This document shows positions 24,442-32,396 of a DNA stretch of 32,435 nt, piece by piece. This DNA is from an uncultured Clostridia bacterium (lineage in GTDB: Bacteria; Bacillota; Clostridia; Saccharofermentanales; Saccharofermentanaceae). The first letter of the stretch is position 1, and each line of letters opens with the position of its first letter. Location of the stretch: positions 1-32,435 of the forward strand of contig CAMZBB010000020.1 in assembly GCA_947304405.1 (NCBI GenBank), read 5' to 3'. Below the pieces are notes generated by a model. It made no database searches, was not told where the DNA came from, and worked only from the letters and a program-made list of their open reading frames with translations. The translations under genes were made by a program, and so were the position numbers.

Positions 24442-26978
24442 GATTGCTTCCTTTCTTCGCGGATCCTGCGGATCTCCCTGATAACAAGTTTTATGTCGAT
24501 GGGTTTTGCTATATGTCCGTTCATTCCGGCGTTCAGGCATTCCGTAACGTTCTCGGAGAACGCGTCCGCCGTCATTGCGATGATCGGGATGGATGAAGCC
24601 CACGGGTTCTCCAGCTTTCGGATAGCCCTGGTCGCATCGATACCATTCATCTCAGGCATCTGAATATCCATGAAGATCAGTTCGTACTGACCTTCCTTCG
24701 CTTCGCGCATCTTTTCGACGCAGTCGCGTCCGTTTTCCGCACGTTCGGCGGTAATACCGAACATTTCGAGCATTGCGGAGACTATCTCCCAGTTGATGTC
24801 GATATCTTCGGCAACAAGAATGCGAAGTCCCGCAAGATCGGAATAATCGTCCTCAGGCTCAATGGATACGGACTCTTTTCCGATAAGGTCGTTGATCTTA
24901 TCGTAGAGCGTAGAGCGGAAGAGCGGTTTGCTGACGAAGCCGTTCGCGCCTGCCTCCTTTGCCTTTTCCTCGATATCCGACCAGTCATAGGCGGAGATGA
25001 GCAGGATCGGAACTTTGGTGTCGATCTCCGAACGGATGCGGCTGATGGTCTCAGTTCCGTCGATCTCAGGCATTTTCCAGTCAACGATGATGACATCGTA
25101 ATCTTTTCCGGAAAGGTGTCTGTGCTCGATCATGCCGAGTGCTTCCAGTCCGCTTCTCGCCTGCTCGGTCGAAGCTCCGAGAGACTCGAGCGTATCGGCA
25201 GCCGTCTTAAGCATGACTTCATCATCGTCAACGATCAAAACGTCAACGGGATCAAGCTTCATGTCTTCGCGCTGCCTGTCGGCAACCGGAATATCCAGTG
25301 TGACCGTGAATGTCGTTCCCTTGCCCTGCTCGCTTATGCAATCGATCGTACCGCCCATCAGCTCGACCATCTGCTTTGTAATGGCGAGGCCCAGACCGGT
25401 TCCCTGTATGCTGTTGACGCGGCTGTCCACCTGTCTCGAAAACGGCTGATACATGGTCTCCAGGAAATCCGGACTCATTCCGATGCCGGTATCCGCAACC
25501 TTATAGACCAGGCGTATGCATCCGGACACGGAACTCTTTTCCTCCAGCATATCAACGCTGATCTTTCCGCCGGGTTCCGTGTATTTGACTGCGTTGGAAA
25601 GGATATTGATATAGATCTGGTTTAATCTGAGCTGGTCTGCGTAGAGGTATTCTTTTTCCATCTGATTGATATGGAAACTGAATTCGAGATTCTTTTCCTT
25701 AATCATCGGCTGGGAGATGTTTACAAGATTCTCAACCGTTTCAACAATGGAGAAAGTCAAAGGACTGAGCTTTAATTTGCCGCTCTCCACCTTCGAAATG
25801 TCCAATATGTCGTTGATCAGCGTCAGCAGATGGTTGCTTGCAAGACTGATCTTTCTAAGGCTCTCTTCCGTGGATTCCACGTCTCCGAGGTTCTTCTCCG
25901 CAATGGTCGTAAGTCCTATGATCGCGTTCATCGGGGTCCTGATGTCATGCGACATGGTGGAAAGGAAATCCGTCTTCGCCTTATTTGCGGATTCGGCTTC
26001 CCTGGCGGTGGTCTGCAGTCTCTTGTTAAGGAAGAGCACGTGGAACATGTCAATGAGGAACAATATCAATAAGCCTGCCGATACGACTCCGAACAGAAGC
26101 CAGTTTTGCTTATCAACGTTAAGGTCATTCGCCGGAACGAAGGCCAGCATTGTCCATCCGGACGTGGCATCCACAGGAGTAAATGCAAGAATGCACTCCT
26201 GTCCGTGCGAGTTGAGCATTGTGATAGATCCCGTTGATGCGGTGATCTTCTCGGACAACTGCTTCGTCGACTCGGGATCCGTCTGATTATATGACTTGTA
26301 GAATTCAAAGAAGTTGGAATTCTTGAAGCTGGGACCCTTGAGAATATAATCGCCGTCGGCATCGATCATGGACAGCTCGGCATTGACAAGCTCCGTCTGC
26401 GCGAAGATCCATTTCTGCTCAAGTTCCGAGATGGGGATTATGCGCATCAGGATCGCATTCTTTAAGGTCTGGCTATCCTGGTCTTTCAGAACGACCGTAT
26501 TGCAGAAAGCGAGTGACTGCTCACCGTTCATGGGGTTTGTGTAGGCGCGTGTGATCTGGACAGATCTTCCGATCTCGTCATCAAGCTTTAAGCTTTTCAG
26601 AAGATCCACACGTTCATATGAGACCTCATAATCATCAGCCGTGCCCTGTCTGGGACGGGTGGAAAGACCCTTGAGCGTGTCAAGGTAGACCACATGCGCG
26701 GAAGTGTTGGAAAGCACGTGTGAAGAGCGTATATAATCGGCCGCCTCGGCCATGGTCATGGATTTGTTGTTGATATAGCGTGCCCAGACGTCGCAGACTC
26801 TCTGCTCGCCTTCCAGGAAGTTGGCCGTGACCTTCTCCATGCTGACCGCCGTATTCTCGAAATTAGTTATCTGCCTGCGGTATGAATCCTTGCTCGCATA
26901 TCCGGAGTAAATAACAACGAAGCTCAATATGGCAGCGATAATTATCACGTTGACTATGATGATTAAGGTCTTTTTCAT
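24438..26978 (-). CDS. Hybrid sensor histidine kinase with two receiver domains
   Basis: This transmembrane sensor kinase is 846 residues. TM1 is at about 4-24, an extracellular Cache-like sensor spans about 30-290 (a DADGDYILKG loop near 206, GWTMLAFVP near 274) and TM2 is at about 294-317. HisKA has FLSTMSHDIRTPMNAIIGL with phospho-acceptor His344. The ATPase has the N box (Asn462), DTGIG (496-500) and GTGLGLAI. Receiver 1 (about 578-698) has VDDDE and Asp633; receiver 2 (about 717-840) has AEDID and Asp771. No HPt or output domain is present, so the phosphate probably leaves through a distant partner. Its stop overlaps the start of a binding lipoprotein, implying joint production. The ribosome site GGTGG precedes the ATG. 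Confidence 0.92.
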   Translation of the reverse strand: MKKTLIIIVNVIIIAAILSFVVIYSGYASKDSYRRQITNFENTAVSMEKVTANFLEGEQRVCDVWARYINNKSMTMAEAADYIRSSHVLSNTSAHVVYLDTLKGLSTRPRQGTADDYEVSYERVDLLKSLKLDDEIGRSVQITRAYTNPMNGEQSLAFCNTVVLKDQDSQTLKNAILMRIIPISELEQKWIFAQTELVNAELSMIDADGDYILKGPSFKNSNFFEFYKSYNQTDPESTKQLSEKITASTGSITMLNSHGQECILAFTPVDATSGWTMLAFVPANDLNVDKQNWLLFGVVSAGLLILFLIDMFHVLFLNKRLQTTAREAESANKAKTDFLSTMSHDIRTPMNAIIGLTTIAEKNLGDVESTEESLRKISLASNHLLTLINDILDISKVESGKLKLSPLTFSIVETVENLVNISQPMIKEKNLEFSFHINQMEKEYLYADQLRLNQIYINILSNAVKYTEPGGKISVDMLEEKSSVSGCIRLVYKVADTGIGMSPDFLETMYQPFSRQVDSRVNSIQGTGLGLAITKQMVELMGGTIDCISEQGKGTTFTVTLDIPVADRQREDMKLDPVDVLIVDDDEVMLKTAADTLESLGASTEQARSGLEALGMIEHRHLSGKDYDVIIVDWKMPEIDGTETISRIRSEIDTKVPILLISAYDWSDIEEKAKEAGANGFVSKPLFRSTLYDKINDLIGKESVSIEPEDDYSDLAGLRILVAEDIDINWEIVSAMLEMFGITAERAENGRDCVEKMREAKEGQYELIFMDIQMPEMNGIDATRAIRKLENPWASSIPIIAMTADAFSENVTECLNAGMNGHIAKPIDIKLVIREIRRIREERKQS

Positions 26979-27042
26979 AAAACGCCACCAGCTGTTAACA
27001 CGGCTTCCTTTTTAGTATCAAATTTAATTTATTAATCTTTTT

Positions 27043-27050
27043 ATTATACC
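27043..27050 (-). promoter_or_regulatory. Promoter of the hybrid kinase operon
   Basis: TGGTATAAT on the minus strand (TATAAT at 27048-27043, TG-extended) lies 64 bases before the kinase ATG. TGCACA, 17 bases upstream, is a possible -35. Confidence 0.5.
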
Positions 27051-27276
27051 AAGCGGAAGCGTTATTGTGCACTGTCAGCGTCCGATCGAAAAATATAGTC
27101 AAGTATTTTTGCCGTTCCAAAGAAGCCCATCACAATTAACGTGAAATGACATCTTCGTAAATGATTTGGCCGTAGTCGATGCAGCTTCGTATACCATGTG
27201 TATAGCCATTTTTAAGAAAAACCATGTAATTCCGGATTCACGTCTTTTAGGCAAATATGAGGCATACTCCCGTTGC

Positions 27277-27332
27277 AGTTGACAACTGTAACCTCTGCAT
27301 GTTAGATTAAGCTTGCTTAAGCTACAATTGTA
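27277..27332 (+). promoter_or_regulatory. Autoregulated promoter with two BlaI/MecI-type operators
   Basis: A consensus TTGACA (27279-27284) lies 17-18 bases before TTAGAT/TAGATT (27302-27308). The -35 lies within the palindrome CAGTTGACAACTG (27277-27289), which continues into TGTA. The second palindrome TACAATTGTA (27323-27332) is an exact TACA-TGTA dyad, the BlaI/MecI operator core, just downstream of the expected start point. The arrangement fits a repressor that controls its own operon. Confidence 0.75.
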
Positions 27333-27356
27333 AACTGCAAATTGGAGGACAATTTC

Positions 27357-27734
27357 ATGTCAGATAATCTTGCCAGCAAAATCACTGATTCCGAACTGGA
27401 AGTCATGAAGCTGCTGTGGCGCGCAAAGGACGCTCTGCCCGTTACGGCGATCCGTGAACAGCTTCAGGGATCAAAAGGATGGGAGCCTGCAACGATCAAG
27501 ACGTTGATCTCCAGACTCGTGTCAAAAGGCGCCGTGCGCCAGGAAAAACGCAATGTTTACTATTATTCTCCGGTCATAACGGAAAAAGAATACAGTTCAT
27601 GGGCTACCAAGGATCTCATTACCCGCATCTATAACGGGAAGGCCAGTGAACTGATAGCTTCTCTCGTCAATTCGAACGGTCTTACTCAGAACGATATTGC
27701 CGAATTGCGGAGCATGTTTAAGGTGGAGGAATAA
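27357..27734 (+). CDS. BlaI/MecI-family repressor
   Basis: This 125-residue winged-helix repressor binds TACA-N2-TGTA dyads as a dimer and is inactivated through the signal of a membrane metalloprotease. Family features are ITDSELEVMKLLW, PVTAIREQL, WEPATIKTLISRLVSKGAV and NVYYYSPVITEKEY in the N-terminal DNA-binding domain, with a short C-terminal dimerisation part. An upstream TTG (27342) overlaps the ribosome site, so the ATG at 27357 with GGAGG 8 bases before it is the start. The M56 receptor gene follows after 3 bases. No beta-lactamase or PBP2a gene is in the window, so the regulated target beyond the operon itself is unknown. Confidence 0.92.
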   Translation: MSDNLASKITDSELEVMKLLWRAKDALPVTAIREQLQGSKGWEPATIKTLISRLVSKGAVRQEKRNVYYYSPVITEKEYSSWATKDLITRIYNGKASELIASLVNSNGLTQNDIAELRSMFKVEE

Positions 27735-27737
27735 AGA

Positions 27738-30464
27738 ATGAATACAATGCTTGTGCTGACCATTAGCGGCAGTGTTTTGGCGCTGCTTCTCATGGGCCTG
27801 AGATATACCGTTTTGCGCAAGATGCCGAGCACGGTCTATTACTATGCATGGCTCCTGGTACTTTTACGTTTTACCTTGCCCCTTCCGGGATTTGTTCCCA
27901 CAGCGGCAAACACTGAATCAGCAGAACCCGCTCCTGTCGTAACCGCTGCTTACAGCAAGATCGACGTTCAGGAGGATACAGATCACGATTCTGAATATGT
28001 TCAGAACGATATCACGAAAAGCGCTCCAACCGAACCGGTCGGAACACACATCAACCTTACTGCAACGGAACCTAAAGAGATGACGGTTACTGAGACTGCC
28101 CCGAAGGCCAAATTCTCATTTAATTGGCGTTCACCCAAGCTCTGGCTCTCGATCTGGGCATTAGGCGCGATCGTAAGCATGGGTATCACGGTATTTTCTT
28201 ATCTCAAGTTCAGCTTTTACCTGAAGAGGAATCTTATGGAGCCCGACAGCTTCACCAAAGAGGTGTATGCTTCGATCCCCGGCAGAAAGCCTGCCCTCTA
28301 TTTTTCCGATTCAGCCCGTACGCCCATGATGTTAGGCGTTTTCAAGCCGAAGATCGTTCTGCCTTTCCGTGAATATAATGAAGAGCTCCTGATCAACATT
28401 CTCCGTCACGAGCTTACGCATTACCGCCGCTTTGACGCGCTCTACAAGTGGGCCTCAGTAGCGATCCTTTCCGTACATTGGTTCAACCCCGTAGCCTGGT
28501 TTATCCGCAAGGAGATCAACCGTTCATGCGAGATGAGCTGCGACGAGATGCTCCTTAGGTCCATGGACAGAGCCGAAAAGCAGTCCTACGGCGACTCGCT
28601 CCTTTTGATGGCAGCTTCAACAGCTCTGCCTTCAGCCGTTGTCGCAACGTCATTTGCTACAGAAAAAAGGAATCTCAAAGAAAGACTTGTTCAGATAATG
28701 AGCTATAGGAAAAGCGGAACCCGCATACTTGCAGCAGCCCTTACCGTAGTGCTCCTTACAGGATGCGGAGTAGCTGCCGGCCCCGTTCACGCAAAGGCTT
28801 CAGAAGCGCAGGCTGCGGCACCCAAAATTGAAGGCGGCGTTGTTAAGGTAAAGACCGTTGACGAGTTCCTTGCTGCGATCGCTCCCAACACCGTGATCGA
28901 GCTTGCTGAAGGCGAATACGATCTGAGCAAGGCAAAGGATTATGCCAAGGAATCAAAGAGCAGCTATTATTCATGGAACCTTGAACTCGGTGACGGAGCA
29001 GGCTCCGCCGAGCTGATCATACACGATGTCGAAGGCCTGACGATCCGCGGCGCCGGAATTGGCAAGACAACTGTTGCTGCAGTTCCGAGATATGCACATG
29101 TATTAAGATTCAGAGCCTGCAATAAGCTCACAGTATCAAATCTTACAGCCGGTCATACGAAGCAGCCCGGTACCTGCACAGGCGGCGTCATATACGTTGA
29201 GAATTGCTCTGACGCCAATGTAGACTCATGCGGTCTTTACGGATGCGGTACGGAGGGCGTCTCGGGATTTAACAGCGAAAAACTCAACATCACGAACTGC
29301 GACATCTATGAATGCAGCGACGGCGCGATTAGTGCCAGTTTATGCAAGGATGTTCTTATCAGCGGCTGTGATATCCACGATCACGGAACAAAAGAGATCG
29401 ACAGCAGTGCATACCGTCTCTTCGAAGCAGACGAGACCAACGGCTTCACCGTCTATAACTGCAAGATTCACGACAGCAAGGCTGAGGAACTGCTTTGCGC
29501 GGACGGTTCGAAGAACGTATTCTTCATCTCCAATGAGGTAACGAAAAACACTCTCAGTGAATGCACTTTCGATTTGGCTCAGTATGAAGCGGTGATCGAC
29601 GGCTGCCACTTTGAAGGAAATTACACCAAAGGCTGGTATAAGGAAGGTGCAAAGATCAAAGCGACCGATATTAACGGCAAAGAACTTGATGCTGCTCAGT
29701 TCACTGCCATGAAGCTTCGTGACATCAAGCCTGAGTCCGTAGTTCCAAAGGCCAGTCCCACCCCTACACCCTCTTCTAAGGCAAAGAATAACCTTCCCAA
29801 AACAGGAATCACCGTAAAGACGACAGATGAGTTCCTCAGCGCCATCGGTTCCGACCGTACCATCATCCTCGACGGTACAAGCTTCGATCTGACCAAGGCA
29901 AAGAATTACGGCTGGAAGGGCACTGAATTCTACAGCTGGGCAGAAACACCGGACGGTCCCGAACTCGTCATCCGCGATGTCAAGAATCTGACCATCACGG
30001 CTAAAAAGATCGATCCTGCCGCAACGACATTTGAAGCCCTTCCGCGTTGTGCTGACGTGCTCAGCTTCGTTAACTGCGAGAACATAACCGTCGACGGTTT
30101 CACTGCAGGCCATAAGAAGGATTATGGCGGCTGCAGCGGCGGAGTTCTTGATTTCGACAAGTGCAAGAACATCAAGGTCGAGAATATGCGTCTTTACGGC
30201 TGTGGAACTCTGGGCATAGAGACCTATTGCTGTAACGATATCGACATCATAAATACCGAGATCTACGAGTGCAGCAACGGCGCAGCGTACTTCAGACAGA
30301 CCATCGGGATCAACTTCAAGGACTGCAACATCCACGATGTTCCGTCTCCGGCCCTGGATTTCTATGAATGTGAGAGAAGGACCTGGAACGGCCAGAAATT
30401 CGACTTTACGAAATATTCTTTTGACGTAAAGCCCGACGGAACGCTGGTAGCCGTGGATCAATAA
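27738..30464 (+). CDS. BlaR1-like M56 metalloprotease receptor with two tandem beta-helix sensor domains
   Basis: This 908-residue membrane receptor protease is paired with the BlaI repressor. Helices lie at about 4-24, 33-52, 133-155 and 329-347. A Thr/Glu-rich loop (about 55-125) separates the second and third. The M56 domain has HELTH (224-228) for zinc, and WFNPVAWFIRKEINRSCEMS continues into CDE (268-270), exactly the BlaR1/MecR1 pattern. BlaR1 has a penicillin-binding domain after the last helix. Here two homologous right-handed beta-helix modules (about 365-625 and 690-880) follow. Each starts V.T.DEFL.AI and contains TAGH, a CxGGV turn and LYGCGT; they are joined by a Pro/Thr/Ser linker with LPKTG. 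The last helix and its end (RILAAALTVVLLTGCG) resemble a lipoprotein signal. The ligand may be a polysaccharide or wall fragment (inference). GGAGG precedes the ATG. Confidence 0.88.
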   Translation: MNTMLVLTISGSVLALLLMGLRYTVLRKMPSTVYYYAWLLVLLRFTLPLPGFVPTAANTESAEPAPVVTAAYSKIDVQEDTDHDSEYVQNDITKSAPTEPVGTHINLTATEPKEMTVTETAPKAKFSFNWRSPKLWLSIWALGAIVSMGITVFSYLKFSFYLKRNLMEPDSFTKEVYASIPGRKPALYFSDSARTPMMLGVFKPKIVLPFREYNEELLINILRHELTHYRRFDALYKWASVAILSVHWFNPVAWFIRKEINRSCEMSCDEMLLRSMDRAEKQSYGDSLLLMAASTALPSAVVATSFATEKRNLKERLVQIMSYRKSGTRILAAALTVVLLTGCGVAAGPVHAKASEAQAAAPKIEGGVVKVKTVDEFLAAIAPNTVIELAEGEYDLSKAKDYAKESKSSYYSWNLELGDGAGSAELIIHDVEGLTIRGAGIGKTTVAAVPRYAHVLRFRACNKLTVSNLTAGHTKQPGTCTGGVIYVENCSDANVDSCGLYGCGTEGVSGFNSEKLNITNCDIYECSDGAISASLCKDVLISGCDIHDHGTKEIDSSAYRLFEADETNGFTVYNCKIHDSKAEELLCADGSKNVFFISNEVTKNTLSECTFDLAQYEAVIDGCHFEGNYTKGWYKEGAKIKATDINGKELDAAQFTAMKLRDIKPESVVPKASPTPTPSSKAKNNLPKTGITVKTTDEFLSAIGSDRTIILDGTSFDLTKAKNYGWKGTEFYSWAETPDGPELVIRDVKNLTITAKKIDPAATTFEALPRCADVLSFVNCENITVDGFTAGHKKDYGGCSGGVLDFDKCKNIKVENMRLYGCGTLGIETYCCNDIDIINTEIYECSNGAAYFRQTIGINFKDCNIHDVPSPALDFYECERRTWNGQKFDFTKYSFDVKPDGTLVAVDQ

Positions 30465-30503
30465 CTAAGCGGCCGCCACTTTCAACAGCTTTCAGTCAAA
30501 GAT

Positions 30504-30540
30504 CAGGGGTTCCGGAAATTACCGGAACCCCTTTATCTTT
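30504..30540 (+). terminator. Terminator of the BlaI-M56 operon
   Basis: GGGGTTCCGG and CCGGAACCCC form a perfect 10-bp stem with a 6-base loop, followed by TTTATCTTT. It lies between convergent genes and may also slow transcription from the GNAT side. Confidence 0.85.
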
Positions 30541-30550
30541 GCGATTATCC

Positions 30551-31105
30551 CTACCACTCTTCCTTTAGGATCGAAAATACGCATCTGCCTTCATAATGAT
30601 CTTTGCGCCAGAAGAAATCACGGAATTCCCCCTCAAATTTCAGGCCGCACTTCTCAATGACTCTCCGGGATGCTTCATTTTCAGGCCTGCAATCAATTTC
30701 GATCCTGTGAAGGCCGATCTTTTCGAAGCCAAAAGCAATAACTGCTCTCGTCATCTCAGTAGCATATCCTTTTCCCTGGAAAGCGGGGCCTATAACATAC
30801 TCTATCTCCCCGTGCCTGTTATTTGTGTCCATGGAAAAATAGGCAATCTGCCCGATGCATTCATTTGATCCTTTCTCGATGACCGCCCAGCGATAATAAT
30901 CATCTTTGGCATAGGAAACAATATACTTCGTATCAAACAGATCCCGTACGTCTTCGGGTGTGGGATAACATGGTTCGCCGTAATCATATTGTGTCCGTTC
31001 ATCAGCGATCCAGTTCCTGATCATAGAATCAATATCCGAGTACTCAAAGCGTCTGAGGATCAAGCGTTCTGTCTCGATCGTTTGTGTTCCGACATGTGTA
31101 ATCAT
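30551..31105 (-). CDS. GNAT acetyltransferase, RimJ/RimL type
   Basis: This acetyl-CoA-dependent N-acetyltransferase has 184 residues. The N-terminal signature is TERLILRRFEYSDIDSMIRN (about 12-31). The acetyl-CoA loop is AFQGKGYATEMTRAVIAFGF (Q/RxxGxG/A type), followed by LHRIEIDCRPENEASRRVIEKCGLKFEG, the strand and helix typical of the RimJ/RimL group. Members acetylate ribosomal protein N-termini, antibiotics or small amines; the substrate here cannot be told. The start codon overlaps the stop of the Fic gene by 4 bases, so the two are translated together. It faces the BlaI operon terminator. Confidence 0.92.
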   Translation of the reverse strand: MITHVGTQTIETERLILRRFEYSDIDSMIRNWIADERTQYDYGEPCYPTPEDVRDLFDTKYIVSYAKDDYYRWAVIEKGSNECIGQIAYFSMDTNNRHGEIEYVIGPAFQGKGYATEMTRAVIAFGFEKIGLHRIEIDCRPENEASRRVIEKCGLKFEGEFRDFFWRKDHYEGRCVFSILKEEW

Positions 31106-32151
31106 AATGCCATTCGATAATAGAAAGTGTTTTTCCCTTTCCCCTCACGCTTTAACTCACCTGATTCGACGAGTTTACGTAAAGATCCTTCGATAGAACT
31201 AATGCTGAGAGAAGGACATAACTCTCTTATGTCCTGTTTTGTAAATCGCCCTATCTTATTCAGCGTTGCAAGCCTTACCATCTCAAGTGCAGGCCTTTTG
31301 ATTTCGACAATTGCAAAGCGGTCTTCAAAGTCTCTGTATGCTGCTATGATTATTCCAAGCATAAATTTAATAAACGGTATCGGATCATCTTTGCCTTCAT
31401 GCCATCCTTGTTGTGAATTATAAAGAGCACCATAATAAAGGTCTTTATTCTTGGCGATCTTTGCTTCGAGAGAGATGTATTTTCCAACATAAAACCCGCT
31501 TCTGTACAGAAGAAGAGTAGTTAATAGTCTGCTCATACGTCCGTTCCCATCGTTGAAAGGATGAATACAGAGAAAATCATGGATAAAGATCGGTATTGCA
31601 ATAAGCGGTTCAAGTTCCATATTACCGATTACACGATTATATTCTTCACATAATCTGTCCAGTGCCTTTGGAGTCTCGTATGGTTCTAACGGCGTAAATA
31701 AGATTTCTTTTTGTCCGTCAGCGTATGTTGCGCTTATATAATTCTGAACAGTCTTTGTCCTTCCGGCTGCGGGATTGCTCATATGGCTGTAGAGTATCTT
31801 GTGCAGTTGCAGAATATAATTCTGAGTTAAGGGAATAGCATCGAAACTCTCATGGATGATTCCGAGTACATCTCTATAACCGGCTATCTCCTGCTCATTA
31901 CGATTCCTTGGTGTTGTCTTTTCTTCAACTAACTGTCTGATTCTGGTTTCAGTTGTAACAATGCCTTCGATGGCATTGGAAGCCTCCGTACTCTGTATCT
32001 TTGCAATCTCGACAAGCTTTTCCAATTCTTCAGGTTTTTGCTTAAGATACAACTCCTGCTTACCGGCTTCCTTGTATATAGCAGCTATATATCCGAGGAT
32101 CTCAGAATCCCATTTCTTATCTTTAATGGAAGAATAATTGAAGTCACGCAT
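31102..32151 (-). CDS. Fic-domain protein with N-terminal inhibitory motif and C-terminal winged helix
   Basis: Fic proteins transfer AMP (or another nucleotide moiety) from NTP to target hydroxyl groups. The protein is 349 residues. The catalytic loop HPFNDGNGR (197-205) is complete. The N-terminal segment SNAIEG (58-63) matches the S/T-x-x-x-E-G/N inhibitory helix, with Glu62 expected to block ATP placement, so the enzyme is probably self-restrained. The C-terminal 60-70 residues (FTKQDIRELCPSLSISSIEG...) form a winged helix, suggesting DNA binding and autoregulation. AAGGGG lies before the ATG. It forms an overlapping pair with the GNAT gene. Its target is unknown, and an antitoxin is not needed given the built-in motif. 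Confidence 0.93.
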   Translation of the reverse strand: MRDFNYSSIKDKKWDSEILGYIAAIYKEAGKQELYLKQKPEELEKLVEIAKIQSTEASNAIEGIVTTETRIRQLVEEKTTPRNRNEQEIAGYRDVLGIIHESFDAIPLTQNYILQLHKILYSHMSNPAAGRTKTVQNYISATYADGQKEILFTPLEPYETPKALDRLCEEYNRVIGNMELEPLIAIPIFIHDFLCIHPFNDGNGRMSRLLTTLLLYRSGFYVGKYISLEAKIAKNKDLYYGALYNSQQGWHEGKDDPIPFIKFMLGIIIAAYRDFEDRFAIVEIKRPALEMVRLATLNKIGRFTKQDIRELCPSLSISSIEGSLRKLVESGELKREGKGKNTFYYRMAL

Positions 32152-32179
32152 TCCCTTATCCCCTTTCGCTTTCCCTTAA

Positions 32180-32207
32180 ATTCTATCACTATTTGTGGGA
32201 ATAGCAA
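32180..32207 (-). promoter_or_regulatory. Promoter of the Fic-GNAT pair
   Basis: TTGCTA (32207-32202) and TGATAGAAT (TAGAAT at 32185-32180, TG-extended) on the minus strand are 16 bases apart. The -10 lies 29 bases before the Fic start codon. Confidence 0.6.
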
Positions 32208-32224
32208 TTCGTTTGGGAGAATAA

Positions 32225-32253
32225 TCCCTTAATACAATGGGATAATTAAGGGA
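32225..32253. repeat. Inverted repeat upstream of the Fic promoter
   Basis: TCCCTTAAT (32225-32233) and ATTAAGGGA (32245-32253) are perfect 9-bp arms around 11 bases. Further TCCCTTA half-sites lie between the promoter and the gene (near 32152-32158 and 32172-32178). This is a candidate operator for the Fic winged helix. Confidence 0.6.
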
Positions 32254-32326
32254 ATCCGGCTTATATCTTCCATCACACGAACGCTAAATCATAGAAAGGA
32301 CGGGCGTTACCAGGTTGTCCGCTCCT

Positions 32327-32347
32327 GGCTAAAGCCATTGTTTAGCC
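32327..32347. repeat. Stem-loop near the window edge
   Basis: GGCTAAA (32327-32333) and TTTAGCC (32341-32347) pair around a 7-base loop. A smaller CCAGG/CCTGG dyad (32310-32328) overlaps it. The stretch 32254-32365 holds no open frame I can support. Confidence 0.45.
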
Positions 32348-32365
32348 ACTGAAAAACAACACATT

Positions 32366-32396
32366 AGAAAAGCCTGAGATATCTCAGGCTTTGTGC
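32366..32396. terminator. Hairpin terminator near the window edge
   Basis: A perfect 24-base palindrome at 32369-32392 (arms AAAGCCTGAGAT). The minus strand continues TTTTCT, slightly better as a T run than the plus strand's TTTG. It probably ends a minus-strand gene lying beyond the right edge. Confidence 0.6.

Larger units (their letters stand above)
26979..27356. other. Divergent intergenic region between the kinase and blaI-like genes
   Basis: The 378 bases hold the kinase promoter near 27043 and the BlaI promoter with its operators at 27277-27332. The roughly 220 bases between (27060-27275) show no open frame, strong hairpin or repeat that I can support. Confidence 0.6.

Noticed and set aside
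29793..29807. LPKTG as a sortase anchoring signal in the M56 receptor
   Set aside because: It lies in an internal linker between two folded domains, with no following hydrophobic helix and charged tail.
29340..30461. Minus-strand open frame of 373 codons under the beta-helix region
   Set aside because: It is a shadow of the plus-strand gene, which has repeat structure, operon context and ribosome site. The antisense product has no recognised motif.
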